Assembly: GCF_900116515.1 (NCBI RefSeq)
Contig: NZ_FPBA01000034.1
Span: 1 to 32,432, forward strand
From: Geodermatophilus amargosae
Lineage (GTDB): Bacteria > Actinomycetota > Actinomycetes > Mycobacteriales > Geodermatophilaceae
Direction of reading: 5' to 3'
DNA length: 32,432 nucleotides
Under the pieces are notes generated by a model. It ran no database searches, was not told the DNA's origin, and worked only from the letters and a program-made list of their open reading frames with translations. Positions 1-7,053 of this stretch are shown one piece after another (the first letter of the stretch is position 1; the number at the start of each line of letters is the position of its first letter). The translations under genes and the position numbers were made by a program.

Positions 1-669
1 CCCCTTTTCCGCGCTGGCGCGGGTGGCACTCAGATAGGCGTGGGCGAGCATTGCCAGGGTGATGTGCCGATACCAGGCGGTGTAGTCCCGCACCTGGTAG
101 GAGGCCAGCCCGGCCTCGTTCTTGGCCGCCTGGAAACACTCCTCGATCCGCCAGCGACCACCGGCCACGGCGATGAGTTGCTCGAGGGTGGTTCCGGCGG
201 GTCCGGCGCAGACGTAGTAGGCCAGCTCGGGTTCCTCGCCGAGGCTGGCAGGGATGGCCCGGCGGGCCAGCATCCATCGTGCCCAGCCCGGGTCGAAGCC
301 GCCCAGCAACTCAACCCGGGCCCAGTCGTAGAACCGCTGGCCGTCCGCGCCGGCCCCGGCCGAGCACCGAGTCCTGGCTGACTCGGGGAGCCCGGCGATC
401 AAGGCGCGGACCCGGCGCTGGCGCCAGTCGATTGCCGCGACGGTGTCGTTGGAGCGGGTGGCCAGCACGTAGGGCAGGCCGTGTTGCTCGCACCACACCC
501 GCAGTCGCTTGTCCTGGCCGTAGATCTCATCGGCGGTCAGCCAGCCCGCCGGCACCCCGGCGTCCAGGGCGCGCTGCAGCATGCGGCGGGCCAGCTCGGG
601 CTTGGTGGCGAACCCGACGTCATCGCCGATGCCGGCCGCACTTGCCCGGTCGCGGTCATCGGCCCATGC
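1..669 (-). pseudogene. IS701-family transposase, C-terminal part (runs off window start)
   Basis: One minus-strand frame is open from about 669 to position 1 and reads as the C-terminal two thirds of an IS701-type DDE transposase. Visible blocks are 'GDDVGFATKPELARRML', 'LTADEIYGQD' (the part after the second catalytic Asp region) and near the end 'GGRWRIEECFQAAKNEAGL', which carries the third catalytic Glu, followed by 'WYRHITLAMLAHAYL'. The N-terminus is missing: at about 669-673 the homology switches to an unrelated IS5-like transposase read on the same strand but in a different frame. The stop codon lies beyond the window. The family is inferred from motif recognition. It is almost certainly non-functional because it lacks the first catalytic aspartate region. 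Confidence 0.8.
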
Positions 670-920
670 CCGCCGACCGCCCGGGTGATCGTCGAGCGGG
701 ACACCCCGAACCACCAGGCCAGCACGTCGTGAGTGACTGCGTGGCGCAGGTGCACCAGGGTGACCAGCAGCCGGTCGAGGAACACCAGCCGATGCTTTGC
801 ACCCGCGCCAACCGCCCGCCGCCGCGGCCGATCGGCCAGCCGCGCGTCCTGGCGCGCCTGCCAGCGCGGCCCCAGCTCGGCGACCAGCTCAGCCAGCACT
901 TCTCGGGACAGTCCCGTCAC
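670..920 (-). pseudogene. IS5-like transposase, N-terminal helix-turn-helix fragment
   Basis: From a GTG at 920 the minus strand encodes about 83 residues starting 'MTGLSREVLAELVAELGPRW', with a segment 'LVFLDRLLVTLVHLRHAVTH' and then an HTH-like 'WWFGVSRSTITRAVG'. This is the usual N-terminal domain of actinobacterial IS5-group (DDE_4) transposases. Homology ends at about 672, where an IS701-like reading begins in another frame, so the catalytic domain is absent. Two further partial copies of the same element start are present near 9.1-9.4 kb and 16.5-16.6 kb. The GTG start and the sequence before it are shared by the copies, supporting this start. Confidence 0.75.
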
Positions 921-1031
921 CTAGCGATCGGCGACAGCAGCGGCGCGCGCCAGGCTCCTCGACACACCACGACCCTGCCGCGCTCCTCACGAGCAAGCCG
1001 TCCCGCTAACCATGCACGAGGTCGTAACTGA
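921..1031 (-). repeat. IS5-like element terminal region, copy 1
   Basis: About 110 bp upstream of the IS5-like fragment match, with scattered substitutions, the regions 9080-9188 (plus strand) and about 16510-16615 (minus strand). The best conserved block, read on the minus strand, is 'GGGACGGCTTGCTCGTGA', preceded by a 'GACCTCGTGCATGG'-like outer end. This is most simply the left end of one IS family that has inserted three times. The exact terminal inverted repeat cannot be fixed because no opposite end remains at any copy. Confidence 0.65.
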
Positions 1032-1070
1032 CAGAGTCGCCTTGACCCGCAGATAGAGGACGTTATCTGA

Positions 1071-1542
1071 GGGTCATCGCTGCCTCTGCGCATCTCCGAA
1101 GCGCTCGGCGCCGACGTCCGCGACTACGGCCACGATCACGGCCACCGAGTGCTCAAGGTGACCCGTAAGGGTGGCAAGCCAGCGCGCGTGCCGCTGGCTC
1201 CCCCGGTCGTGCGCGCGCTCGACGACTACATCGCCGAGCGCACCACCGGCCCGATCTTCATGGCTAGCCCCGACGGTCACCGCTACGGCTACCAGCTCGC
1301 CTACGAGCAGCTCGGCCGACTCTGCCGCTCCGCCGGCCTGCCCGCCGGCGTCACCCTGCACAGCCTGCGCCACTCGTACGCCACCGAGTCGCTGCGCTTG
1401 GGTGCTGCTCTCCAGGACGTGCAGGATGCGCTCGGCCACGCCGACCCCCGCACCACCCGCCGCTACGACCGCAGCCGCCCACAACCTCGACTGCTCCCCC
1501 AACTACCTGGTAGCCACAGCGCTTACCCAGGACTCTACGTGA
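1071..1542 (+). pseudogene. Tyrosine recombinase (integrase) C-terminal catalytic domain, frameshifted
   Basis: Starting just after a TGA at 1068-1070, the frame encodes a tyrosine recombinase catalytic domain. The first active-site Arg lies in 'LRISEALGADV' (1086-1118), the HxxR box in 'LHSLRHSYATESLRL', and the last His and the nucleophilic Tyr in 'ALGHADPRTTRRYDRSR'. After that Arg the frame breaks: one extra C near 1478-1480 moves the family-like tail ('HNLDCSPNYLVATALT', stop at 1542) into the next frame. The N-terminal core-binding domain is missing. All catalytic residues survive, but without the DNA-binding half and with the tail out of frame it is taken as a remnant of a mobile element. 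Related transposon-type integrases end with a very similar tail, which is why the frameshift is called. Confidence 0.8.
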
Positions 1543-1805
1543 CCGTCGAACCGGCGTCTGAAAAGTTGATCCTGCTGGCGCCGTTCCCGGTCACTGTGAC
1601 CTGGGCCGCGATGCGTGCCGGTGTGATGCCCGGATGGGTGCGAGCCCTGGGCTACTTGCTGGTTCCGCTGCTCATCGTCGGGGGCTGGCGGTCGTCATCT
1701 CCAGTGCGGCGCTCCACCTCGTCCTGGAGATCTCACTCGTTGCACTGCTCTTGTGGGCGGGCCGCGGCGAGCTGGGTGGTCGACCATCACCGCAGCACGC
1801 GCTGA
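1543..1805 (+). pseudogene. Possible broken small membrane protein
   Basis: After the integrase tail, the first integrase frame stays open to 1805 and reads a hydrophobic stretch ('VRALGYLLVPLLIVG'). In the next frame an equally hydrophobic segment follows directly ('LAVVISSAALHLVLEISLVA' and onward). Losing one base in the GGGGG run at about 1680-1684 would join the two into one protein with two membrane helices. No family was recognised. It could also be chance hydrophobicity, so confidence is low. Confidence 0.3.
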
Positions 1806-1868
1806 GCGCGGTTCCGTTCCCTAGCCACTTAGGCCGGACGCGCGGCGGACGTCCGCCCCGATGGCCCG

Positions 1869-2477
1869 TCATCCGGTTACCGCCGGGTTCACGGAGAAGG
1901 CGGTGAGCACGGCCTCGACGTTGCAGTCCACGTACTGCTCGGTGATGGGATCTCGGGTGATCAGCAGCCGTGTCCAGAACGGGCCGATGAGCAGGTCGAT
2001 CATGAGCTCCTGATCGACCGTGGGAGCGAGTTCGCCCCGGGCGACCGCCAGCGCGAGGACTCTCCGGTAGGCTTGTCGTCGGGTGTGGATGACGGTGTAG
2101 AGCAAGTCGGCGATCTCCGGGTGATGCCCCGTCTCGCGCAGCAGCCGGGGCACGAACTGCCCACGGCCTCGGACGAACGACTCCACCGCACCGTGCAGCA
2201 GCGACCGCAGGTCACCGCGCAGCGTGCCGGAGTCGGGCACGTCGACAGTCTGCAGGGCCAGTCGCTCCACGCCCGCGGCGGCGACCGCGGCCTTCGACGG
2301 CCAGCGACGCAGGATCGTGGTCTTGGCGACGCCGCTGCGGGCGGCCAACTCGTCGAGGGTCAGGCCGGCGTAGCCGTGGGAGCCGAGCAGGGCAAGGACC
2401 TGCTCGAGGATGCGGTCGTCGAGAGCGCGGTCCCGTGGCCGTCCGCGGCCCGCTGACGCCTCTGGCATAACGCCCAT
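1869..2477 (-). CDS. TetR/AcrR-family transcriptional regulator
   Basis: About 202 residues with an N-terminal TetR_N DNA-binding domain. The helix-turn-helix is 'LTLDELAARSGVAKTTILRR', followed by 'WPSKAAVAAAGVERL', and the C-terminal half is helical and ligand-binding in type (TetR_C_11-like, inferred). The length is normal for the family. The ATG at 2477 is preceded by GGAGG three bases upstream; the ATG at 2468 is the alternative with 12-base spacing, and a TTG at 2489 extends the frame. It is transcribed away from the DUF4389 gene, with about 330 bp between the two starts. TetR proteins commonly repress themselves and a divergent neighbour, so the DUF4389 gene is a candidate target; this is inference. 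The effector is unknown. Confidence 0.93.
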   Translation of the reverse strand: MGVMPEASAGRGRPRDRALDDRILEQVLALLGSHGYAGLTLDELAARSGVAKTTILRRWPSKAAVAAAGVERLALQTVDVPDSGTLRGDLRSLLHGAVESFVRGRGQFVPRLLRETGHHPEIADLLYTVIHTRRQAYRRVLALAVARGELAPTVDQELMIDLLIGPFWTRLLITRDPITEQYVDCNVEAVLTAFSVNPAVTG

Positions 2478-2806
2478 GTTCCTCCGCAACCCACTGTATC
2501 GAAATTAACCCCGTGACTTTGTACCCTAGCGGCCTAAGCTACTGCAGTGGCGACAATATTTACGCTACCGCTCGTTGCGTAGGAGCTGCAGGTGGAACCA
2601 ACGTCTGCCATCAGCGCAGTCGCCTCAGCCCCGGGGATCCGCGGTCCGGGGTTGTGCTGCCCTCGCGCACATCGGTCTCGTCCGCCGGTCCAGCGCCCCG
2701 GCGGATGTCGCACCTGCCGCCCGGGGGACGGGCGAGCATCCCGGCGCCGCGGACACCGTCGCGGTGCACCAGCCGCGGTGCACCACCTGCCAGGAGAGGA
2801 AAAGTC
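2478..2806. promoter_or_regulatory. Divergent intergenic region between TetR and DUF4389 genes
   Basis: No gene is supported here. The part nearest the TetR gene (about 2495-2575) is AT-richer than its surroundings and contains 'GACAATATTTACG' and the short palindrome 'ACTGCAGT' at about 2541-2548. 'CCACTG' near 2490 and 'CAGTGG' near 2545 are inverted copies. Promoters for both genes, and a TetR operator, would be expected here, but no confident -35/-10 pair can be assigned by eye. Confidence 0.3.
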
Positions 2807-3574
2807 GTGACGGAGAACCGAACGCCGTACCCGGTCCGCGTGGACGCGTCGGAGGACGCGTCGGTCTCGCGCGGGCTATGGCTGGTGAAATGGCTGCTGC
2901 TCATCCCGCACTACGTCGTGCTGGCCTTTCTCTGGCTGGCTTTCCTGGTGGTCAGCGTGGTTGCGTTCTTTGCGATCCTGTTCACCGCGCGCTACCCGCG
3001 GCCGCTGTTCGACTTCAACGTTGGCGTCCTGCGCTGGTCCTGGCGGGTGCACTACTACGGCTACTGGGCTCTGGGTACCGACCGCTACCCGCCGTTCACC
3101 CTGGCCGACGTGCCGGACTACCCCGCCCACCTGGACGTGGCCTATCCCGACCGGCTCTCCCGCGGGCTGGTGCTGGTGAAGTGGTGGCTGTTGCCCATTC
3201 CGCACTACCTGATCCTGTCGGTCTTCGTCGGCGGCGGACTCTGGCTCGGTACCCAGGTGGGAACCGCCGACAACGGCTGGGACAGCGGCTGGGGCGCCGG
3301 GGTCAGCCTGGTCACCCTGCTGGTGCTCATCGCCGCGGTCGTGCTGCTGTTCACCGGCCGCTATCCCCGGCCGCTGTACGACTTCATCCTGGGCATGGGT
3401 CGCTGGGCGATGCGGGTGACCGCGTACGCCGCCCTCATGACCGACCGCTACCCGCCGTTCCGGCTCGACCAGGGTGGCATCGACCCCGGCTCGGTGCCCG
3501 CCGGTCCCATCCCGCCGGCGCCGTCCGGGCAGCCGGCTGCAACCCCGCCGGCTCCGCCCGTTCCCGCTCGGTGA
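2807..3574 (+). CDS. DUF4389 domain membrane protein
   Basis: A 255-residue protein made of two similar halves. Each half begins with 'SRGL' plus a 'LVKW' membrane segment ending in 'PHY', continues with hydrophobic helices, then has the repeated signature 'RYPRPL[F/Y]DF' and 'DRYPPF'. This duplicated architecture is the hallmark of DUF4389, an uncharacterised actinobacterial membrane family. About four to five membrane segments are visible and the last 40 residues are Pro/Ala-rich. The frame is open further upstream, but GTG 2807 is chosen because AGGAGAGGA ends six bases before it and the DUF4389 homology starts directly after. An 11-bp GC hairpin follows the stop. The function is unknown; it is divergent from a TetR gene that may control it. 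Confidence 0.92.
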   Translation: MTENRTPYPVRVDASEDASVSRGLWLVKWLLLIPHYVVLAFLWLAFLVVSVVAFFAILFTARYPRPLFDFNVGVLRWSWRVHYYGYWALGTDRYPPFTLADVPDYPAHLDVAYPDRLSRGLVLVKWWLLPIPHYLILSVFVGGGLWLGTQVGTADNGWDSGWGAGVSLVTLLVLIAAVVLLFTGRYPRPLYDFILGMGRWAMRVTAYAALMTDRYPPFRLDQGGIDPGSVPAGPIPPAPSGQPAATPPAPPVPAR

Positions 3575-3581
3575 GCCCCTC

Positions 3582-3614
3582 GCCGCCCCGGGATGACGCC
3601 CGGCCCGGGGCGGC
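3582..3614 (+). terminator. GC-rich hairpin after the DUF4389 gene
   Basis: A perfect 11-bp inverted repeat, GCCGCCCCGGG (3582-3592) and CCCGGGGCGGC (3604-3614), starts 8 bases after the DUF4389 stop. There is no T-run, as is common for actinobacterial terminator-like hairpins. Its position supports a role in 3'-end formation. Confidence 0.6.
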
Positions 3615-3691
3615 CAGGTCAACCGACTCCGCCACATCCAGCCATCGCGAAGACGGCGCGGCTAACCATCGATCCACCGGACGAGACCGTC

Positions 3692-3898
3692 ATGGCGATC
3701 ACCAGCCGAACCGCACTAACCAGCGCAATCCCAATGGACCAACTGAGGAGGACGGCGTTGCTGGCGGGTGCGCTGTACCTCATCACCTTCATCGAGTTGG
3801 TCTCGCGCCCCGGTTCCCCGAGCAAAGAGCAAAAGGCGCGCTTGCTGCAGCGTGCCCGCAACAGCCCCGACTTCCGCTTCCTGTCTGGCACCGGCTAG
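3692..3898 (+). pseudogene. Short DUF4386-like N-terminal fragment
   Basis: From ATG 3692 (or ATG 3734) the frame reads 'MDQLRRTALLAGALYLITFI', which resembles the first membrane helix of DUF4386 proteins. After this helix the sequence turns polar and stops at a TAG at 3896-3898, far short of the roughly 220-240 residues usual for the family. The assignment rests on about 20 residues, so it is tentative. It is most likely a leftover N-terminus in a region of other fragments. Confidence 0.4.
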
Positions 3899-4017
3899 AA
3901 CATCGTCGACGAGACCACCGTCCCCATCACCCTCTTCGGCGCAGGCGCGACCGTCGAGACGGCCTGACTGCTTCTCTCGACCCAACCTCTCGGCGGCGCT
4001 GCCGCAGTGACGTCCCG

Positions 4018-4049
4018 GGCGACAACATAAAAGGGGTTATGTTGTCGCC
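4018..4049. repeat. 13-bp perfect inverted repeat
   Basis: GGCGACAACATAA (4018-4030) is followed by a 6-base spacer AAGGGG and the exact reverse complement TTATGTTGTCGCC (4037-4049). It is AT-richer than its surroundings, has no T-run, and sits between gene fragments. It could be an operator, a recombination site or the remains of a transposon end; the sequence alone does not decide. Confidence 0.7.
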
Positions 4050-4130
4050 GTCCGGCGCCGGTGAGGGAAAGGCGTGCGGGACCATCGCCCCTGTACCGAC
4101 GGCTGCGAGCGGCAGTGAGATCCCGACACG

Positions 4131-4230
4131 GTGACCTTGGCCTGCAAGGTCGTCGTCCCTGCGGCGGTGGCGCAGACCGCGGCCTTCGTCCTGGATCTCG
4201 CCAACGACCGCAGGTGGCGGTCCGAAGGTG
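4131..4230 (+). pseudogene. Possible SRPBCC (polyketide cyclase-like) N-terminal fragment
   Basis: From GTG 4131 the frame reads 'VVVPAAVAQTAAFVLDLAND' followed by 'RRW'. This looks like the first strand and helix of SRPBCC/START-fold proteins, where '...V.DL.N.P.W' is typical. The similarity ends where the antitoxin tail begins in another frame at about 4228. Only about 33 residues remain. It may be the residue of a recombination that also removed the antitoxin's N-terminus. Confidence 0.3.
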
Positions 4231-4350
4231 AACCTGATCGACGAGCTGCTCGCCGAGCGCCACCTGGAGGCTGCCGCGGAAGATCAAATCGGTCTGACCG
4301 ATGACGTCGTTGCCGAACGCAACCCCAAACCAAGGCGAACCATCGAGTGA
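4228..4350 (+). pseudogene. VapB-type antitoxin, C-terminal remnant
   Basis: About 40 residues starting 'VNLIDELLAERHLEAAAEDQ' and ending 'RRTIE', with TGA at 4348-4350. This matches the toxin-binding C-terminal tail of AbrB-type VapB antitoxins, whose complete forms are roughly 75-90 residues with a DNA-binding swapped-hairpin domain first. That domain is absent; unrelated SRPBCC-like sequence lies directly upstream. The stop overlaps the toxin start (GTGA), the usual arrangement for coupled translation. GTG 4228 is the only nearby start in frame. Whether a 40-residue tail is made and can still neutralise the toxin is unknown. Confidence 0.6.
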
Positions 4351-4718
4351 TCGTCCTCGATGACTCTGCCCTGCTGGCCCTCATCAAAGACGAACCCGGC
4401 GCAGACGTCGTCTCCCGCGCAGCAGCCCACAACGACGCGACGATCAGCTCGGTCGACTACGCCGAGGTTCTACAGAAGGCAGCATGCCTCGGCGTGACTG
4501 CCGAAGAAGTCGACGCAGCACTCGAGGATCTGGGCATCACCGTGACGCCCTTCGCCCGCCTCACAGCTTCGTTCTACCGCCACCAGTCCGGTCTGGGCAT
4601 CGCCGACCGTGTCTATCTAGCTCTCGCCCGCAGCCTGTCAAGCCCCGCCTACACCGCTGATCGCTCCTGGCAGAGATGGGCCGATGAGTTTGGCGTCAAT
4701 CTCCAGTTGATCCGCTGA
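4347..4718 (+). CDS. PIN-domain ribonuclease toxin (VapC-like)
   Basis: A 123-residue PIN-domain protein of normal VapC length. The acidic metal-binding residues are in place: Asp5 in 'VLDDSALL', Glu40 in 'SVDYAEVL', Asp87 in 'GIADRVYLALA' and Asp105 in 'YTADRSW'. VapC toxins cut specific tRNAs or rRNA and arrest growth until bound by VapB. GTG 4347 overlaps the antitoxin stop, implying coupled translation. No damage is visible, while the partner upstream has lost its DNA-binding domain. Either the remnant tail still inhibits, another antitoxin acts in trans, or the toxin is not expressed because its promoter went with the missing antitoxin half. Confidence 0.88.
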   Translation: MIVLDDSALLALIKDEPGADVVSRAAAHNDATISSVDYAEVLQKAACLGVTAEEVDAALEDLGITVTPFARLTASFYRHQSGLGIADRVYLALARSLSSPAYTADRSWQRWADEFGVNLQLIR

Positions 4719-4850
4719 CGTGTGGTGCTCCTGAAAGGGGTACGGGCAAGCCGAGTGAGCGCCAGCCCACCGGGCTCGCCCGCCCACCTGGGGCAGGGCA
4801 GCCGTCATGGCCTACAGGTAAGGGATCACCTCTCGCGCCGGGCGCGGTGT
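4719..4850. other. Short gene-free gap after the PIN toxin
   Basis: No coding pattern, hairpin or repeat was seen between the toxin stop and the end of the DUF2958-like fragment on the other strand. Confidence 0.4.
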
Positions 4851-5093
4851 CTAACCAAGATCACGCTCGACGATGATCAACGGCGGCCGGAACACCTCGG
4901 CCAGCTCCATAAGGTCGATGTAGCCCCACTCGGCCATCTGCGGATCACCCAGGCAGACGTAGCCGAAGACCAACTGTGGCCGCTCATCGAGTCGAGCTCG
5001 ACCACCCACCAGTCACAGCCCCCAACGAAGTAGTGAAGGTGAACCACCTTCTCCCGCTCAGGGGTGTCCTCCATGGCGTACAGCGCGGGTCAC
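4851..5093 (-). pseudogene. DUF2958-like protein, truncated and frameshifted
   Basis: Read on the minus strand, 'PALYAMEDTPEREKVVHLHY' leads to 'CDWWVVELD' (about 5093-4995). Then one base is lost near 4990 and the rest continues in the next frame as 'ERPQLVFGYVCLGD' and 'EWGYIDLMELAEVF', ending at the TAG at 4851-4853. The order of motifs (LYA.ED.P, V.H...F....W.V.E.D, FGYV......GY..L.EL) is that of DUF2958, a small family often found on plasmids and integrative elements. A stop lies directly before the Pro, so the N-terminus is also gone. The family call is from memory of the motif pattern. Confidence 0.6.
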
Positions 5094-5140
5094 TGTCTGT
5101 ACGTCGCTGGAGAGTCTTGAACGCTCCACGATCCGGGACG

Positions 5141-6514
5141 TCAGCGGACCCTCCTCACTGGCAGGATGGCCAGCGCGCTCAGCACCGCGACGCCGCCGGC
5201 GACGGCGAACAGCACGGAGTAGGAGCCCCCGCCGATCGCCAGAATGGCGGGCGCGATGGCCGGTGCGACCGACTGCGGCATGGCGCTGGCGATGTTGAAC
5301 ACCCCGAGGTCCTTGGCGGCGTTGTTGGGGTCGGGCAGCACGTCGGCGACCAGGGCGAGGCCAACCGCCGCGTACACGCCGAAACCCACGCCCGCGATCG
5401 CCATCCCGATCAGGAAGCCGTCGAACTGGCCAGCCGCGGCGACAAAGAAGAGCGCGATGCCGTAGACGACAGCAGCGATGAGCACGAACACCTTGCGTCG
5501 GCCGGTGGCGTCGGAGAGCCTGCCGCCGACGACGCTGGATACGACGGTCAGGGCCGAGAACACCAGAGTGGCGAGGAAGACCTGCTGGGGGACGTCGGCC
5601 TCGGCCGAGCCCAGCGTGTCCAATAAGTAGAACGCCTGATACGTGGTGAGGAACGAGAACGCGAGGATGAACAGGAAGCGGCTCCCCCACGCCCAGGCGA
5701 AGTCCGGCTGGCGACGCGGATTCACGTAGAAGGTGCGGGCCAACTCCCGCCCGGACCACGGGGGTTTGTGCGCTGGGACGAGACGCCGGTCCTTGAGCAC
5801 GACAGCGAACAGCACGACGAACACGCCGCCGACCGCCACCGGCAACAGGAACATGGCCGCCTGGTTGGGCGCCGCTAGCTGCACCACGAAGGAGCCGACG
5901 ATCAGAGCGATTGGCAGGCAGGCCCCGAGGACCCCGGAGACGGTGCCCCGCTGGCTGGCCGGCATGTGATCGAGGAGCACCGCGACCTGCGCGACGAGCA
6001 GGGCGTTGAGCGCCAACTGCGCGATGCACCAGCCGAGCAAGACAACCGGGATGCTTCGCGCGAGGACGACGATCAGCAGGCCGACGGCGCCGCCGATGAG
6101 CCCCATAATCATCCAGGGCCGACGCATCCCCAGCCGGGACGTGGTGCGATCGCTGAGTTTGCCGAAGATGGGGGTGCTCAGCATGGCCAGAAGCGCGCCG
6201 ACGCCAGCGACGAGGCCCAGCGCTCCGGGTCCGTCCTGGGTGCCGACCAGGCTCTTCACCTTCAGCGCCAGCGTCACCAGCACCGGTGACAGCAGCATGA
6301 GCCACGTGCCCATGTAGGCGAGGGCGTACAGGGCGACGAGTCCCCAGCCGACCCGATGGCTGACCGGCGACTCGTGTTCGAGTTCCGCTTCTTCTACCGC
6401 GCTGCGGTGCTCGAGTGCGTCCAGCGCCGCGGTTGGACGCCTGTTGAATCCGGACGGGGGCGTACCGGACCGGCCAGCCCTGGAGGGGTTCCCGGGCGGG
6501 ACAGCGGCGCACAT
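5141..6514 (-). CDS. Major facilitator superfamily transporter
   Basis: A 457-residue protein with about 12 hydrophobic helices. The loop between helices 2 and 3 carries the MFS signature region 'GKLSDRTTSRLGMRRPW', and the equivalent loop in the second half reads 'GGRLSDATGRRK'. About 50 polar residues precede the first helix. ATG 6514 is chosen because AGGAG stands seven bases upstream. The substrate is unknown; the overall pattern (Arg-rich A-motif, tryptophan after RRP) recalls sugar/glycoside-type or uncharacterised MFS exporters, which is only an inference. It is transcribed away from the GNAT-like/glycosyltransferase pair, with a 540-bp gap between the starts. No frame damage is visible, unlike the neighbouring fragments. 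Confidence 0.92.
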   Translation of the reverse strand: MCAAVPPGNPSRAGRSGTPPSGFNRRPTAALDALEHRSAVEEAELEHESPVSHRVGWGLVALYALAYMGTWLMLLSPVLVTLALKVKSLVGTQDGPGALGLVAGVGALLAMLSTPIFGKLSDRTTSRLGMRRPWMIMGLIGGAVGLLIVVLARSIPVVLLGWCIAQLALNALLVAQVAVLLDHMPASQRGTVSGVLGACLPIALIVGSFVVQLAAPNQAAMFLLPVAVGGVFVVLFAVVLKDRRLVPAHKPPWSGRELARTFYVNPRRQPDFAWAWGSRFLFILAFSFLTTYQAFYLLDTLGSAEADVPQQVFLATLVFSALTVVSSVVGGRLSDATGRRKVFVLIAAVVYGIALFFVAAAGQFDGFLIGMAIAGVGFGVYAAVGLALVADVLPDPNNAAKDLGVFNIASAMPQSVAPAIAPAILAIGGGSYSVLFAVAGGVAVLSALAILPVRRVR

Positions 6515-7053
6515 CGCGATCTCCTGATCACGTGAACTGCCAAACGACTGAGGGGAGGATCCAGCTACCAGTTGACAGGTGCAATACCGGATCGAGGTCG
6601 TGTGGAGGGACCCAAGGGTCGAACCAGCAGCGCCTGGATCGAGGCCGCCCGTCGCCGCGTGCTCCCGTCGGGATGTTTGTGAAGCGTTGTGTAGGTGTCC
6701 CCGAGTGTGCCCGCCGACGCAACCAGGGTGGAAAGAAGGCCGCCGGGTCGGCTCGGCGCGAGCCGAGATCGAGGCCGTGTGAACGACGAGGCGCCCGCCT
6801 TCTTCCTGGTCGGAGGGGCAGGCGCCGCGGTGGTGTCTGGAGCGGACGAGCGCACCGGCGGCGCCGGTGGCCGCGGAGGAGCCGGCGACCTGCCCGCAGT
6901 CGACTATCCGTACACGACCGGCGCCGGCGAGCGAGCCGTATCGCCCGCAAGCACGCTCGCGCCGCCCCGTCGTTGGAGCGTGGAAGTCCGCGCCGCACGG
7001 GCACAGCTCATCGTGACCCGCGAGCGCGGACACAGGCGTAGGCTCCGGCGTCG
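6515..7053. promoter_or_regulatory. Gene-free divergent region between MFS gene and glycosyltransferase pair
   Basis: Several frames stay open by base composition, but none has family-like sequence or a convincing ribosome site. A 7-bp hairpin, TCGGCTC (6748-6754) and GAGCCGA (6760-6766), lies in the middle. The promoters for the MFS gene and for the pair starting at 7054 should lie here; no promoter pair could be picked by eye. Confidence 0.35.

Noticed and set aside
2575..4134. Long plus-strand open frame of about 519 codons
   Set aside because: It overlaps the DUF4389 gene in another frame, is Arg/Pro/Ala-rich and has no family-like motif; it is open only because of high GC.
5058..6512. 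Open minus-strand frame of 484 codons
   Set aside because: Shadow of the MFS gene on the same strand; the MFS frame has helices, signature motifs and a ribosome site.
6779..7053. N-terminal extension or extra gene before the GNAT-like protein
   Set aside because: The GTG frame reads Gly/Ala-rich sequence without structure and runs out of frame with the gene at 7054.
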